Shown: positions 43,736-55,800 of the stretch, one piece after another
Position numbering within the stretch: the stretch's first letter is position 1
Layout: each line of letters starts with the position of its first letter
Assembly (NCBI RefSeq): GCF_020283565.1
Contig: NC_060062.1
Span: 31,675,164 to 31,739,163 of the forward strand
DNA length: 64,000 bases
From: Trifolium pratense
Lineage: Eukaryota > Streptophyta > Magnoliopsida > Fabales > Fabaceae
Direction: 5' to 3'
Program-made: the position numbers and the translations under genes
The notes under the pieces: generated by a model
The model's input: only the letters and a program-made list of their open reading frames with translations
Told to the model about the DNA's origin: nothing
Database searches by the model: none

Positions 43736-46700
43736 TGATAGGACTCGATCTCGATTACGATTAAACATTGATCAAGTAGTAAAATATAGAACAAAATAAA
43801 GTGTTATATTGAATATCTCATAGAATCAAGGTAGGTGATTCTATGGCTGAAATTACAGTAGAAATAGAATGATAAAATGCAGAAAATGTAAAGATAGGCT
43901 AGGTAGTTCGAGACACCTAGAATCTCCCAAGTAGAGTGACTACTAAAATAATTGCCTAATTCCCTACTCAACATTCTTTCATCTTATAACCATCAGATCT
44001 AGATCTACTTTTCCTTTCCTCACTAAATAAGGAAACATTCTTATAAGGGAATGATTCGCTTTATCCCTCTGCCCACATTTCCTTTTATAAACCATGTCAT
44101 AACTATCAATACCTCCCCCTTCAAAATTCTCCTTGACCTCAAGGAGGAATCTAGAAAACTCTTTTCTCATCTTGCCAGCTAACTCCCAAGAGTTTTCAAA
44201 TTTAGGCAATCCTTCCCATTTGACTAAAACTTCCACTTCTCCTTGGTCGTTCCTTCGAGTATCTAACGCTTCAGGTTCTGGTTCCAGCTGCGACTCCTCG
44301 TTCAAACCAGTTGGTAAAGGTTGGAAATGATTCCTTCTTCCATAGACCCAATTAAGCAAGCAATAGATTGAAAAAGAATTTTTCCAATAGCATTCACAAG
44401 CAATTTTAGCCATAAAAACATTGAATTTTCCTGGGTCCCATGGTATTATCCTCACTGATGAATTTAATACCACCATTTTCACATTGGCTAAATGAAACAA
44501 CCCCTCTAGGTAGCAAACACTGAGATTCCAATCAAACATTAAGAATGCTGCTAGAAATTTGTCACCCAAATTAGAAACTTTCACACTGTGCTCATCATTG
44601 GCATGTTCTATAGTCCTTTGTAACAATTCATACCACACAAGAAAATTAGAAAATACTATAGTTGCAAGAGCCAGAGTTTCAAAGATGACATAATCCTTTT
44701 CTATCTCAAAAATTTGTAAAAGTGGATCAACAATAGTATTGAACAAGTTAAAGTTTCCCTTTGTTGCATACCCACAGAGTGTAGAATCTTTATCTATATT
44801 CAATTCATATGCACCGGAGCACAAATGTTGCAACTTGACCCTATTGTCTTTCATAAGGAAGTGGTATTGAGTAAGTAAAACCTCAGTTGAAGACACAGAT
44901 GGTTGTTTGATGATGAGAGAAAGACTGATGATGAACATTGACATCCCATTGTTATATTTTTGGGCTGCTGTGAATGTCCTAATTGACACTCCAATTGTAA
45001 CTAGAGAAACCACAATAATTGAAAAGGTTTTACCATTATTGGCAGTAATGTCTCTCCCATGTAATGGGTGTGGAACTGTTATCCAGTGAGCAGCACAAAT
45101 TAACCAAGTACGAATATCAAATTGAATCTTTTGCAGTCTCTGGTGGCATGCATCAGCTGCATCGAAATAATCTGTCAATGACCATACAATTCTACAGGCA
45201 ATTATGATTGCGAACCCATCAGATTTTGTATGATCTTGATAACAACTCCCACTTGCCCAAGAAACATGACCATATTCTTTGAAGTATTTGAAAAACTCAG
45301 CGTGCATCCCTTGTTGTGCAAAGTCATTAGTCCATGAGTTCCAAATTGATGATTTTGGCAACACCTCTTCAATTTCCATCCATGGCCACACAACAACAAT
45401 TCTCTCAACTTGTGTCTTCAAATTGAAAATTACAGAGGGCCAATCTTTTAAGTTCCATATTTGCCTTCCATGGAAAATCTTAAGCACAAAAGCACAATCA
45501 ACATACATGGAATAGGTATTAAACATTGTAAGCACTTCCCTATCATGAGTACCCTCTGGAGGTACTTCCATCTTACCAATTGACACACGCAAATTTGCCT
45601 CCGTTTCCTGATGTCCCTTTCCATTCTCGGAATCGCCCAAATCCGGCGGCTTGGGCGGCGAACATCGCCGCGGCAGTACGGTCTCCGGTTGACCACAGTC
45701 TAACGGCTCTGACATCTGTGTCGGAACATTTTGGATTGGTGTTGTTTGGACCTCTCCGATATCGACAAGCATATCCGTTTCCGGAAGTTTTGATGGTGGT
45801 GGAAGCGCCGGCAGTTTCGGAAGTTCCTGCACGACTCCATCCATGCTCTGCATCTCAGTTTTTTCTATTCGCCCTTTCCGATCTGTCAATTCTGGCTCTA
45901 ACAACAAATTTGTCAGAATCTTCAAGGACGTAGAACTAATTCCTTCACACCTGATTGTGTGGTTGCTTTCTTTCTCCTCTACCGTTGTTCCCTGTTCCTC
46001 TTTCATCTCCATCATGCTCACGTAATCATCTCCATCAAACTGTGACACTAGTACTTCATCAATGCTCGGCGGTGGTTCCGGCTGAAACTCTGATTTGTTG
46101 AGGTGAGTTTCGTCTTTGACGCCGTAGAATCTCTGATCGTTACCACCATTAGTTTGTTGTGGTTGAGATCGTGAATCCCACGACCACGTGCTATTATCAC
46201 TCCATTCCTCCTCTTCGTCGAGGTACACTCTTCGACGATGGCGGTTACGACGATGTGGAAATTCCTCCTGAATCAACTGTTTAATCTGTTCCAACGTGAC
46301 CTTAGGTTGTGCTTGTAGCTCTAGAACCAACTGACGAAGCTGCTCAACTGCAACTTCAGCCTTGCTCATCCTCTGTTCTAACGCATCAACACGTTTCTCT
46401 ATTCGATGATTGGATTTTGGATTGTAACCGAGGCTCTGGATACCAATTGATAGGACTCGATCTCGATTACGATTAAACATTGATCAAGTAGTAAAATATA
46501 GAACAAAATAAAGTGTTATATTGAATATCTCATAGAATCAAGGTAGGTGATTCTATGGCTGAAATTACAGTAGAAATAGAATGATAAAATGCAGAAAATG
46601 TAAAGATAGGCTAGGTAGTTCGAGACACCTAGAATCTCCCAAGTAGAGTGACTACTAAAATAATTGCCTAATTCCCTACTCAACATTCTTTCATCTTATA

Positions 46701-46820
46701 ACCATCAGATCTAGATCTACTTTTCCTTTCCTCACTAAATAAGGAAACATTCTTATAAGGGAATGATTCGCTTTATCCCTCTGCCCACATTTCCTTTTAT
46801 AAACCATGTCATAACTATCA
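43736..46820 (-). mobile_element. Young non-autonomous LTR retrotransposon, 3085 bp
   Basis: LTRs of 373 bases at 43736-44108 and 46448-46820, apparently identical, TG...CA, with duplications ACATA at 43731-43735 and 46821-46825. A primer site of tRNA-iMet type (TGGTATCCAGAGCCT, - strand, 46431-46445) follows the 5' LTR and a purine tract GAAGGGGGAGGTAT (44109-44122) precedes the 3' LTR. The internal part is one ORF without reverse transcriptase or integrase core. Nested in the solo LTR 42882-47847. Confidence 0.9.
43979..46480 (-). CDS. 833-aa retrotransposon ORF: coiled-coil start, unknown middle, chromodomain-like end
   Basis: One uninterrupted frame that begins inside the 5' LTR, runs through the primer site and ends in the 3' LTR. 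A more natural start is Met38 at 46369 (MSKAEVAVEQLRQLVLELQA). Residues about 25-75 form a coiled coil like the start of Ty3 Gag, followed by a basic patch (PHRRNRHRRR) and acidic/Pro-rich linker. Residues 748-790 (EVEVLVKWEGLPKFENSWEL) look like the chromodomain-type end of chromovirus integrase. Between about 290 and 720 lies sequence with many Trp, Cys and hydrophobic stretches and no recognised Gag, protease, reverse transcriptase or integrase core. So the ends of a gag-pol frame bracket a foreign or highly diverged middle. Possibly captured host sequence; function unknown. Confidence 0.7.
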   Translation of the reverse strand: MFNRNRDRVLSIGIQSLGYNPKSNHRIEKRVDALEQRMSKAEVAVEQLRQLVLELQAQPKVTLEQIKQLIQEEFPHRRNRHRRRVYLDEEEEWSDNSTWSWDSRSQPQQTNGGNDQRFYGVKDETHLNKSEFQPEPPPSIDEVLVSQFDGDDYVSMMEMKEEQGTTVEEKESNHTIRCEGISSTSLKILTNLLLEPELTDRKGRIEKTEMQSMDGVVQELPKLPALPPPSKLPETDMLVDIGEVQTTPIQNVPTQMSEPLDCGQPETVLPRRCSPPKPPDLGDSENGKGHQETEANLRVSIGKMEVPPEGTHDREVLTMFNTYSMYVDCAFVLKIFHGRQIWNLKDWPSVIFNLKTQVERIVVVWPWMEIEEVLPKSSIWNSWTNDFAQQGMHAEFFKYFKEYGHVSWASGSCYQDHTKSDGFAIIIACRIVWSLTDYFDAADACHQRLQKIQFDIRTWLICAAHWITVPHPLHGRDITANNGKTFSIIVVSLVTIGVSIRTFTAAQKYNNGMSMFIISLSLIIKQPSVSSTEVLLTQYHFLMKDNRVKLQHLCSGAYELNIDKDSTLCGYATKGNFNLFNTIVDPLLQIFEIEKDYVIFETLALATIVFSNFLVWYELLQRTIEHANDEHSVKVSNLGDKFLAAFLMFDWNLSVCYLEGLFHLANVKMVVLNSSVRIIPWDPGKFNVFMAKIACECYWKNSFSIYCLLNWVYGRRNHFQPLPTGLNEESQLEPEPEALDTRRNDQGEVEVLVKWEGLPKFENSWELAGKMRKEFSRFLLEVKENFEGGGIDSYDMVYKRKCGQRDKANHSLIRMFPYLVRKGKVDLDLMVIR

Positions 46821-47852
46821 ACATATAATATATGAAAACAATATCATCATCACATCCATTAATACACATAAGATTCCAATTAACTCATGTTATAAACATT
46901 CATCATCCAATAAACTTCGAACAACCAAAACAATCTCCTACCGTAATACCTTTCGCCTAGCGAGACCCAGCGAGAGTTGGTGAGACAAGTCAGAATCAAA
47001 ATAGACATTCAGCAAGCGGGGGCAAGAGTCAGCGAGCTCGTCTCGCTGTGTGTCGCCACAACATCGTTGAGCGAGATTACCCAGAAAAGGGTACTCTGCT
47101 TGCGGTTCATACGTAGAACCTTCAAAGATCCCATTTTTCTAGATCAAAAACATACAAGGTAGTAACTTTAAGAATTTAGCATACATATACACATATAAGT
47201 ACAACTTAAAGTGTAAAACAACATCAAAGTATGCAAAATATCAAGATTCTTCACCATTTCATACAACTTTTCAAAACTCATAAATTCTGACAAACATCTA
47301 CACATTCCCATCTTTTAACCCATTAATTCATTCTTTCAATTGAAATAGAGTTTAATAAGTTTCATGGAATCAAAAGATTTCATTCTTTTCTTAACATAAA
47401 AACCCCAACCCAAAGCAAAGAGTGTAGAGAGTTTGGGAATGGAGAAATAGAAATTCTCCTCTCTTTAATAATCACTCTGGATTACATAATCTATTCTCAT
47501 ACCTTGATTTTTCTGATTTTCTCTAGCTCTTCTTCTTTCTCTAGCTCTTCTTCTTTATGACTTTTCTCCTCTAGGGTTCTTTCTCTTTCTACCTCCTTCT
47601 TTTCTTCTCATAAAAATGAGTTTGTCTCTCTAACTTAGCCTTTTTATACCCATTCCAATGACCAACCCTATGACCATTTACTTAAGCCCAAAACCCATAA
47701 CTTACTAATTCATTCCCTCTACTATATCAACTCATTAATTGTTTCCTCTATCCCAACTAATTAATTACCACTTAATTAATTAACTACATAAATTCATAAA
47801 TATAAACAAACAGTTAATTTAAAACATCTAAATTTTGGGTCGTTACAAAAAT

Positions 47853-48065
47853 GGCGCTAAAAATTGGAAGGGAGAGAAGTGATTATGGTAGATAGAAGAT
47901 GAAAAAGTGATTATTAGTAGATAAAAGAAGATAAACGACCGTCGTTGTTTTTTTAAAAGATGAGACAAATTAATCAATCGGGTAGTACTAAGTAATCACT
48001 TTAATTAGGGGTGTGCATGGTTAATAAACCAAATCTAACTGGATCTAATTTATGATTCGGTTTGA
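47853..48065. repeat. Outer end of the right palindrome arm
   Basis: Complement of about 40545-40770 (for example GGGTAGTACTAAGTAATCAC and TAGGGGTGTGCATGGTT). It ends at the start of direct-repeat copy 2. Confidence 0.78.
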
Positions 48066-48750
48066 TTTGTTATTTCGATTTTTGCTTTCAATTTTTTCAT
48101 TTATTTAATTTATACAAAATTTAATTTTCAGTTGCTTCTTATAATTATATTTTCATTTTAATGTAGAATTCTTGTAGGATGGAACCAAGCAGCACATGCT
48201 TGGACAAATCTACCTTCAAATGGGTCTGACGAAATAAAGGTCATGATAAAAAAATATACCGATGAATCAAGTAGCAACAAATTCTCAGATGTAGTGTTCA
48301 GTTCTGCTACTTCTTTCAGACCTTCCATTCCTCCAAAGAGAGTTATTGAGTTTCTTCGGAATAATAGAACTCAGGTATGTATCTACAAAAAATTTAGTGC
48401 TATATAACATTATTTTATACATGATGGTGGAATCCTATTAAATTGGTTGATATTATTTGTCAAAAACTAATTAAATTATTTGTCATCTGGTTTACTTACA
48501 AGTATATAATTGGACCAATTAAATGATAATTGGGTGGATAAAGATTTCAAAAACGAAAAATCCATAAAAAAAAAAAATCGGTTTTCAGATAAAACCAGAC
48601 TCAACCCAAAAAATCCATTAATGGTGGGTCACATGGTGTTGTCGTGGCAATGTTGTTACCAGGAGTACATAAATTCAAGAAATAAAGCAGAATTTTTATG
48701 CAATATTGCTTGTCAATGTTGCATATTTTATGTAGAACTAATGCATATTT
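48066..48750 (+). repeat. Direct-repeat copy 2 with the START-like exon
   Basis: About 10 kb downstream of copy 1 (38127-38870), same orientation; the two flank the palindrome. Confidence 0.75.
48178..48374 (+). pseudogene. Isolated exon, possibly HD-ZIP IV START region
   Basis: A 197-base open exon with good borders (TTCTTGTAG before, CAG|GTATGT after), frame 3 at entry: WNQAAHAWTNLPSNGSDEIK, then FSSATSFRPSIPPKRVIEFL. The second half resembles the START/SAD region of class IV HD-ZIP proteins (TSxxxPxPPKRVxxFLR). No other exon is seen nearby, so it is an orphan. The family call is tentative. Confidence 0.4.
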
Positions 48751-49032
48751 GTCTATTCGTTGTAATCAAATTCAAGTACAAAAACACAGCAGTGGTGATT
48801 TGAGGCGAAGATTGGCTTCACGCTGGCTATGAGGCAACACAATGGATGGGTGTTGACGGAGAAGATGTAAAGTTGAAGGGAGGAGAAAGATGAAATGGGC
48901 GTCGTTGAAAATGAGAATAAGGGTCTGTTTGGTTGTAAGAAGAAATTAAAAAGAGAGAAATAGGTAATAGAGAGTGTCTAAAGAGAGAAATATGATAGAA
49001 ATAAATAAGAAATAGATAAGAAATAGAAGATA
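48751..49032. other. Intergenic
   Basis: No gene. Includes GGGTCTGTTTGGTTG at 48918, a MITE-like end without a clear partner. Confidence 0.35.
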
Positions 49033-49359
49033 TTTTACAATTTGGTTGTTTGCGGTGAAATTGCGACGAGAGAAGATATGACGAGACACAAAGCGGAGAA
49101 AGGGCAAAGTTCTCCTATTGGTTTTGGCAAAGAATTACAAGAGAGGGACTAGAAACGATAAACTTCAATACCTTTTTCCTTTCTCTGCAAATGAGCGAAG
49201 AAATAGCACATAAAGAAAAAAGTAGTGGGGTCCATGATTTCTAGTCTCTTTCTTCTAATTTTTTGCGAAACAAACATGAGAACTTTTCTCTTTCTTCACT
49301 TTCTCGCTCATCATATCTTTTCTTGTCGTGATTTCATCGCAAACAATCAAAGTGTAAAA
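49033..49359. mobile_element. MITE with ~45-bp inverted ends
   Basis: Left TTTGGTTGTTTGCGGTGAAA pairs with right TTTCATCGCAAACAATCAAA; the arms continue to GAAGATATGA / TCATATCTTT. Confidence 0.72.
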
Positions 49360-49429
49360 GTGAAATGTTGATTTTGCTTTTTAACTTGTAAGTAGAAGTT
49401 TAGAAAGACTAATATTTTATTTTTTACTA

Positions 49430-49930
49430 AAAACGATATTCATTCATTTCAATAAGTACAAATTTAGCATTGCTAAAAACAAAAAGGATGAATCTGCGAA
49501 CAAACTCACATCATCCTTGTTAATAGCATACAACGACAAAATACATACAAATAATATGATAACCTTAAAGTCACTGAAATGACCATGCTTCCGGATCTGC
49601 AACGATGATGCACAAATCATTGATTGGATCTGCAATTGATTGAAGTTGATCTTTCAAATATGAATCAAACGAACACTGCAACAAAACGGAAAATCACACA
49701 TTGTACCAATGATCACCAACAACATAGCGCCGTAATCAGACGACGAAATCACAACAAAAGAAAGAAACGAAAAGACTCAATCTATATGAAAATCACTTGT
49801 TTAAATCAAAAACGAAGAAAGAAAGATGCAGAGGGGTGATTTTAGCCCAAAAATGACCTAAAACTACCCCTCACCAATGAAGAATGAAAAAAACTCAAAG
49901 TAAAATGAAACTAGGGCCGGATGGAGCGTT
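49430..49930 (-). repeat. Dispersed repeat, copy 1
   Basis: Diverged match to 58000-58480 (CGATATTCATT, GTTAATAGCATA, GATCTGCAACG, AAAATCACTTGTTTAA). The T-rich start suggests a poly(A)-ended retroelement on the - strand; class unknown. Confidence 0.5.
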
Positions 49931-50414
49931 GGAGCAATGAGTAGAAAGGTTATAATAGCGATGAATTTTAGAAAGACTAATTATATCTTCAATAATATAA
50001 CATGTTTTTTCGAACTTTCACACGTACTAGTAATATTTCTTTTACAAAACTATTCATATTCAATATATAGTTGGGAAAGCTCGCCTGTTATGTGAGGGAC
50101 GTGAGTTCGATCCTTTTGTTTGACATTTTACTAATAGACAATTAAAGATATTAGTGATCGAATTTGTGCATTAGCGTACGTGCAGTGGTCAAACTAAGTC
50201 TTATAATTAGGGACGGAGGTAGTAGTTGCGAAACACTTTTTATATCATATATCGTAGCTAATTATATAAATATAACACTTTCTACAAATTTATATACAAA
50301 CACTATTTTTTAATATTCGTGATTTTTTACTAGTCTTTCACAAACATTGATTTCTAACTAGTATTCATAATTTTCATATAAAGGCTCTGTTTTTTTTTTC
50401 TTACAAAATATAAA

Positions 50415-52594
50415 GGCTATGTTTGGGCAGGCAAATAAGCTAATTATAAGCTAAAAACTCTATTTGGTAAAAACCTTTCCATTATGAAGTTATAATTTAT
50501 TTTACTAACTTATAACTTATTGATGACAGTCAATTATATGATATTTTTAGCTAGAATTTAGTATAGTTTTTAGTAGTTAATTAGCTTTTGAAGACCAAAA
50601 TCAAGCAAAATACCTAAAGTTTCCAAGTTACTTGGCCAAGAAGCAAGAATGAAAGAATATGCATAAAAAGAGCGAAAAATGAGGAAATCAAATATACTCA
50701 TAGCGCCATGATGACAGCATGATAATATGCGTATTTGTTAAGCAAGAAATAATTGTATCACGCAACGATGACCATATCGTATCAGTGGCACGATGGAGTG
50801 TGATGGTCTGCGATGGAAAAGCCCGTTAAGCCTTAAAAATTATAAATAAAGTTCTCCTCCTCCACAATTATTCATTCAGAACTTTAGAGAAATAAAAAGC
50901 TCTAAGGAGCACAAGGAGGAGAAGCAGAGAGGGCTTAGCAACTCTCAAGGGAAGGCAAGTCTCACTCATCAATGGGAGAGAAAACTTCATCTGCAAGTCT
51001 ACGAGGTTATTTTTGTGCATATTTTCCTTATTGTTTAATATGCCTTTTAGTAGCTAAGTACATTTAGGTTAGGTCGAGTAGATGAACTCTATTATGAATG
51101 TTTGAATTTATGTAATTTGGTTCGAAAAATTTTATTTTAATTATTATTCAGTTTGTTAATCATTATTCTCTTGTTTTAACGCTTTATTCATAATACCGAC
51201 CATATTGTTGAATGAACTTAGCGGGTTAGCTGATATCGTGACAGCATGACTAATCTCGACATATAACGGTAATATAACTAGTCGGAACTGGGAACGGTAG
51301 TACAAGTACTCAAGGCTATGGGTTATTAGGATTAAGAGTTGCACCAATACTAAATTCTGCATGTTTACGGCTATTTAATTAAAGTAAAATAAATGTTCAG
51401 AACTTGTTAAAATGGTAATTCGTGATGATATAACAAGGGTTTTCTTATACTAAGGTTAACAATAGCGTTTTCACTTGCAATAGGATAATATTAGAATGCG
51501 AAAGTACATATTATTAAATAGTAATTAATCCGCCGGCAACAAAAGGGATAATGATACTATAACACCGAATTAACAAGTAGGAGTAGAGGAGGGAGTCTTT
51601 TTTTTGAACAAGCTAAAATGAGATATATTAATATAAAACAGTCCCCCAGCACAAGACGTACCGAGGTAGACTACAAATGTTTACATAGAGTCAAAAAATC
51701 CAAAACCACATATAAAAATAGATCAAACAAGGCCCAAACAGTGCAAAGGACGAGACCACCAGCTATGGTAGTTTGAAGCTAATGTAATACTCGTCGACTT
51801 CAATCACCTAAAAGAGAAAAGCTTGATCTTATCCAACAAAATATAAGTCGTATCTGTTGAGCCTTTATATAGACGATGATTTCTTTTCGTCCAAACAACT
51901 CAAACGCATACGAGCCAAATAAGCTGCAAAATAGATCGACGCGCTCGAGATCCACCTGCTAAAGATATAAACTAGACAAAATGATCACGCAAAGTAGTGG
52001 ACTCCACCAAAGGAATGTCAATCCACGAACTCACTAAATCCCAAATAGAACCAACAGAGTTGCACGAGAGGAAAAGGTGAGAAGCCGTCTCTTAACCTAT
52101 TCTCTATACCTAACTCTTTTATCTTTTATTATTTGATTCTGTTTTAAAACCTTTTTAAAAACCAAAGCGAATGCAAAACTATCTAAATTTCTAAAAGAGA
52201 TCGATCGACTTGGCACGACCCCTGTGGATACGAACTCATTCTATAGACACCTAGAGTGTGAATTATTACTCGACGATAGACTAATCCACCTTCCAGACTT
52301 CAGTCACTTATTTTTCAAACGTTATTTCAAGTAGCTTATAGCTTATTAGTTTTTCTTCCAATTTTATCCCTGTCAGCTTACTTGAAAAAAAAATTAAATA
52401 TTAATTAAACATATCATTTTTATGTCATTTCATAATTATAAGCTAGTTCAACCGCTAAATTTACCAAGCACTACAAATTCAAACAACTAGTTTATTCACT
52501 ATAAGCTAAAAGCTAACTTATAAGTTATTCGCTATAAACTTATCTGCTATAAGCTAAATTATCAGCTATCCACTATTTTTTACCAAACATAGCC
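50415..52594. mobile_element. MITE-like element with ends GGCTATGTTTGG, split by other insertions
   Basis: Left GGCTATGTTTGG at 50415, right CCAAACATAGCC at 52583-52594, with arms rich in ATAAGCTAA words. Inside are a LINE fragment (51597-52095) and, at 52216-52300, LTR-like text (CCCCTGTGGATACGAA), so the inside is composite. Confidence 0.5.
51597..52095 (-). pseudogene. LINE ORF2 3'-end relic
   Basis: On the - strand it translates in pieces to a zf-RVT tail (SHLFLSC, WDLVSSWIDIPLVE, LIWLVCVL) with stops, then a 3' end running into a T run on the + strand (poly A). Same family as 25080-25544. Confidence 0.6.
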
Positions 52595-52802
52595 AAAATA
52601 CACATACCTTAAAAGTACATTTAAAATTTAAATTTGGCTCATTTAATACCATACATTTATTAACAAATCTAAAGGGTAATCTTACTCAACAAATTAAGTA
52701 TTTACATAATGTTTATCATGAATAATGAAAGTGAACTATACATTAAAATAAAATCTAAAACTATTATTTTTATCCCTAATCCCTAATATATACAATTGGT
52801 TA

Positions 52803-55800
52803 TTAAGCAATTGGCCACACCTTTCTCTCACGAGGTACTTCCACAATTGTTATTGATTCTTGCATTGTATTGATACCTGAATCTAAACTCAAATCATGAT
52901 AACCAACCCCTGATCTCTTTTGTTGTTGAATCACCAAAACTGAACCATCAAAAGTAGAATCAGAAGCCACTAACATGTCTCCAATAGGACCAAGTTCTGG
53001 AAACTCATTCCATTCAGTTAATCCACTAAACAAATTTGATTCAGTTGCATGTCTTCTACCAACCAAAACCAAATCAAAACAACCATCAAGTGACCTTATT
53101 ACATTTATCATTTCAACACTATCTCTTACGATTTCCTCTCGATAATCGTGTCGTTTAATTTGAATACACTCCACTTTAAACCTATGAATTAAATCGCCAT
53201 CTGGATCCCGATGCATTAAGTTCCTATTTTTCTTTCGAGGTTCCATTAATCGAACTAGGGTTATCCTGACATTCGGATGATTAGCCATTCGCATCGCGTA
53301 AGCTAACGCTTCGCGATCGTCGGCTCCTTCTATAAAAACTATTCCAACACTATAAAACAAGACAGATGTTAAAGGGTTGTTCCTACACAAAGTGCCGCGT
53401 TCGATTAGAATCCCAACTGAACAAGGTGCCATTCTGAGAAGATGACGATTTAAGGCTCGAATAGGCTGAGCCGATTCTGTAACCCCGGTTGGTCTCCATT
53501 GTCTATGAAAAGGCACGATCAACAAACAAACTCTTTTCTCATCAACTTGCATACATATCTCATCGTGCATCGTCTCATAAGGCGAGATCGTTGTGAAGAC
53601 TTTGACAACCACATTGTTTGATTTTTGTTTCTCATACGATCTAAAGGCATTTATTATGTTTTGAGAATGATTTGAATGCGGTGCATTCAACTTTTTGCTT
53701 GATGGTTGATGATCTATAAAAAGAGGTGCAGATCTTCCTTTTAGTTGAAGTAGATGTAAGACATAGAAACAAATTGGATTTTCCAATGAAGGGTTTGACA
53801 TTTCAAGAAGATTGATTATGGATGATGTGTCATCTTGAGTGTGTATACATGCCATGAGACGTAATTCAATATCTGAAGTTGATTGTTCAATGGTTCTTCT
53901 ATTTAAAGACAAGTACCTCTTAGATGGCTCATATAGGAATTTTATAATTGGTGTTGTAGCTCCTGTCAACCATAGTAGAGCTATCAATGCATTGCCATAT
54001 GACTGTTCATCTATAATCTGCAACAAATTATGTATTCATATTCAAATATATATATGCAACTCTAGCAACGAATAATATTGTTGCACTCATTTTCAAATAT
54101 ACCATCTCCTTGATTTCTAAGGAGACAGGAACATAAATCTAGAAATATACCATCAATTTAATCTTTTATATATGTATCAATATCTCTCCAATTTAATCCG
54201 TAAAGTATATAAATATATAACAAAGTTTATATATATAATTTAGTTCCTACAACAAATATGTTATTCTTTATTTTCAGTTATGTCCATTTTTTTTGTTTAC
54301 AATGGAGCCAATGAGAATCGAACAAAGGATTTCATGCATACTACCCAAATTTCTTACCACTATTTTTTTTATTTTTTTTTTGCTTTTGTTCTATGGTGTT
54401 TTGTGTAAGTTAATTATTACAAAAAAAAATGGATATTAAAATTAGTTTCAATAATATTTGTTTTAGTCCTTATTTTGAATACTAAAATTAAACACTCAAC
54501 ATATTACAGAAATCAATTGCAATATAAATAAATATTGTTGGGTCTAAAACAAGAATAATAAACAAAATGCAGCAAAAAAAAAATTACAAGAATTAAAAGC
54601 AAAAAAATGATATATTTACTAGGATAAAAAAGTACACTTTTTTTTCCTTGTAGAAAATAAATAACATACTTAAACACATATAATAATTAATCCCTGAAAT
54701 ATAAAAATATGTCACTTTAAGGACTAACTTGAGAAATTTCATATAATGGAAGAGATAAAGAGTAATTAAATTGATATTTATTCCTCATTTTTAACTTTTA
54801 ATTAGTAAATTAACGACATACATGCATGATGGAAACTTAGAAGAGATTATGGATTCTTACATTAAGGTGTAGAGAAGACTGCAAGTAAAGCAATTGTGTG
54901 ATGCCTTGAGTACTCATAAGTAGTCCTAAAGATAGTACATCTGTAAATGGCATCTTCCAATAAATTGAAGGCAACAAAGTTCCTACAATCTTCCCAATGC
55001 TTGAAACTATACCAACAACTTGCACAATTGCAAAGCTTTGAGCATCAATTATATAAAGATCAAATCTAATACCACTATAAAGAAAATACAATGGCAAAAA
55101 AATTGTTGACACCAATGCATCCAATTTTTCAGTCAATGCAGACCCTAATGGAGGACCATCAGGTACAGCCATACCAAAAACAATAGGCCCAATCATAAAA
55201 TGTTGTCCTATATATTCGCCAAATAATGCGCAGCTTAATACCATTAAAAATACCGAAAATATGTACGATTCTTTGATCGGTTTTCCTTCAGGTGTTTTTC
55301 GTATCATCCATAACATTATCGGTCGTAGAACATATATGATGACGAGAATCATAACGATGAAAGACATTGTCATCCAATTAAAAGGACCGTTGTCTTTCTT
55401 TGTTTCTGATTGTTTCAATGTTGACAAACACGTAACCCACAATATCGAAATGAATCCACTTATCAAGGATGAAGAAATTGCTAATCGCCCCATTTCGGAG
55501 CTTAATAATTTTAAATCGGCTAAGAGAATTGTAGTGACGTGAAATGAACCCGTTGAAAAGATAAATACAATGGAAAATATAGACTCGTAGAGACCTTTGT
55601 CGGGGGTTAATAATGTTTTTCTTAGAAAAAGTGCAATTAATAAGCTTAACATTAGTGGTATAATAAATGAAAATATTCCAATTGCCCAAGCTTTTTTCCC
55701 TGTTCTTGTAACACTACTTATATCAATTTTTACTCCAATTAAGAACATATACATCATGCTCCCAAAAAATGCAATTGTCTCACTTATGTAGAATGTTTTT

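Larger units (their letters stand above)
42882..47847 (-). mobile_element. Solo LTR-like element carrying a nested LTR retrotransposon
   Basis: Starts TGTAACACCC and ends GGTCGTTACA, so it is the reverse orientation of 35131-37261. Perfect duplications AAAAT at 42877-42881 and 47848-47852. Without the nested 3.1 kb it measures about 1.88 kb, similar to its sister. It sits inside the right palindrome arm. Confidence 0.75.
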
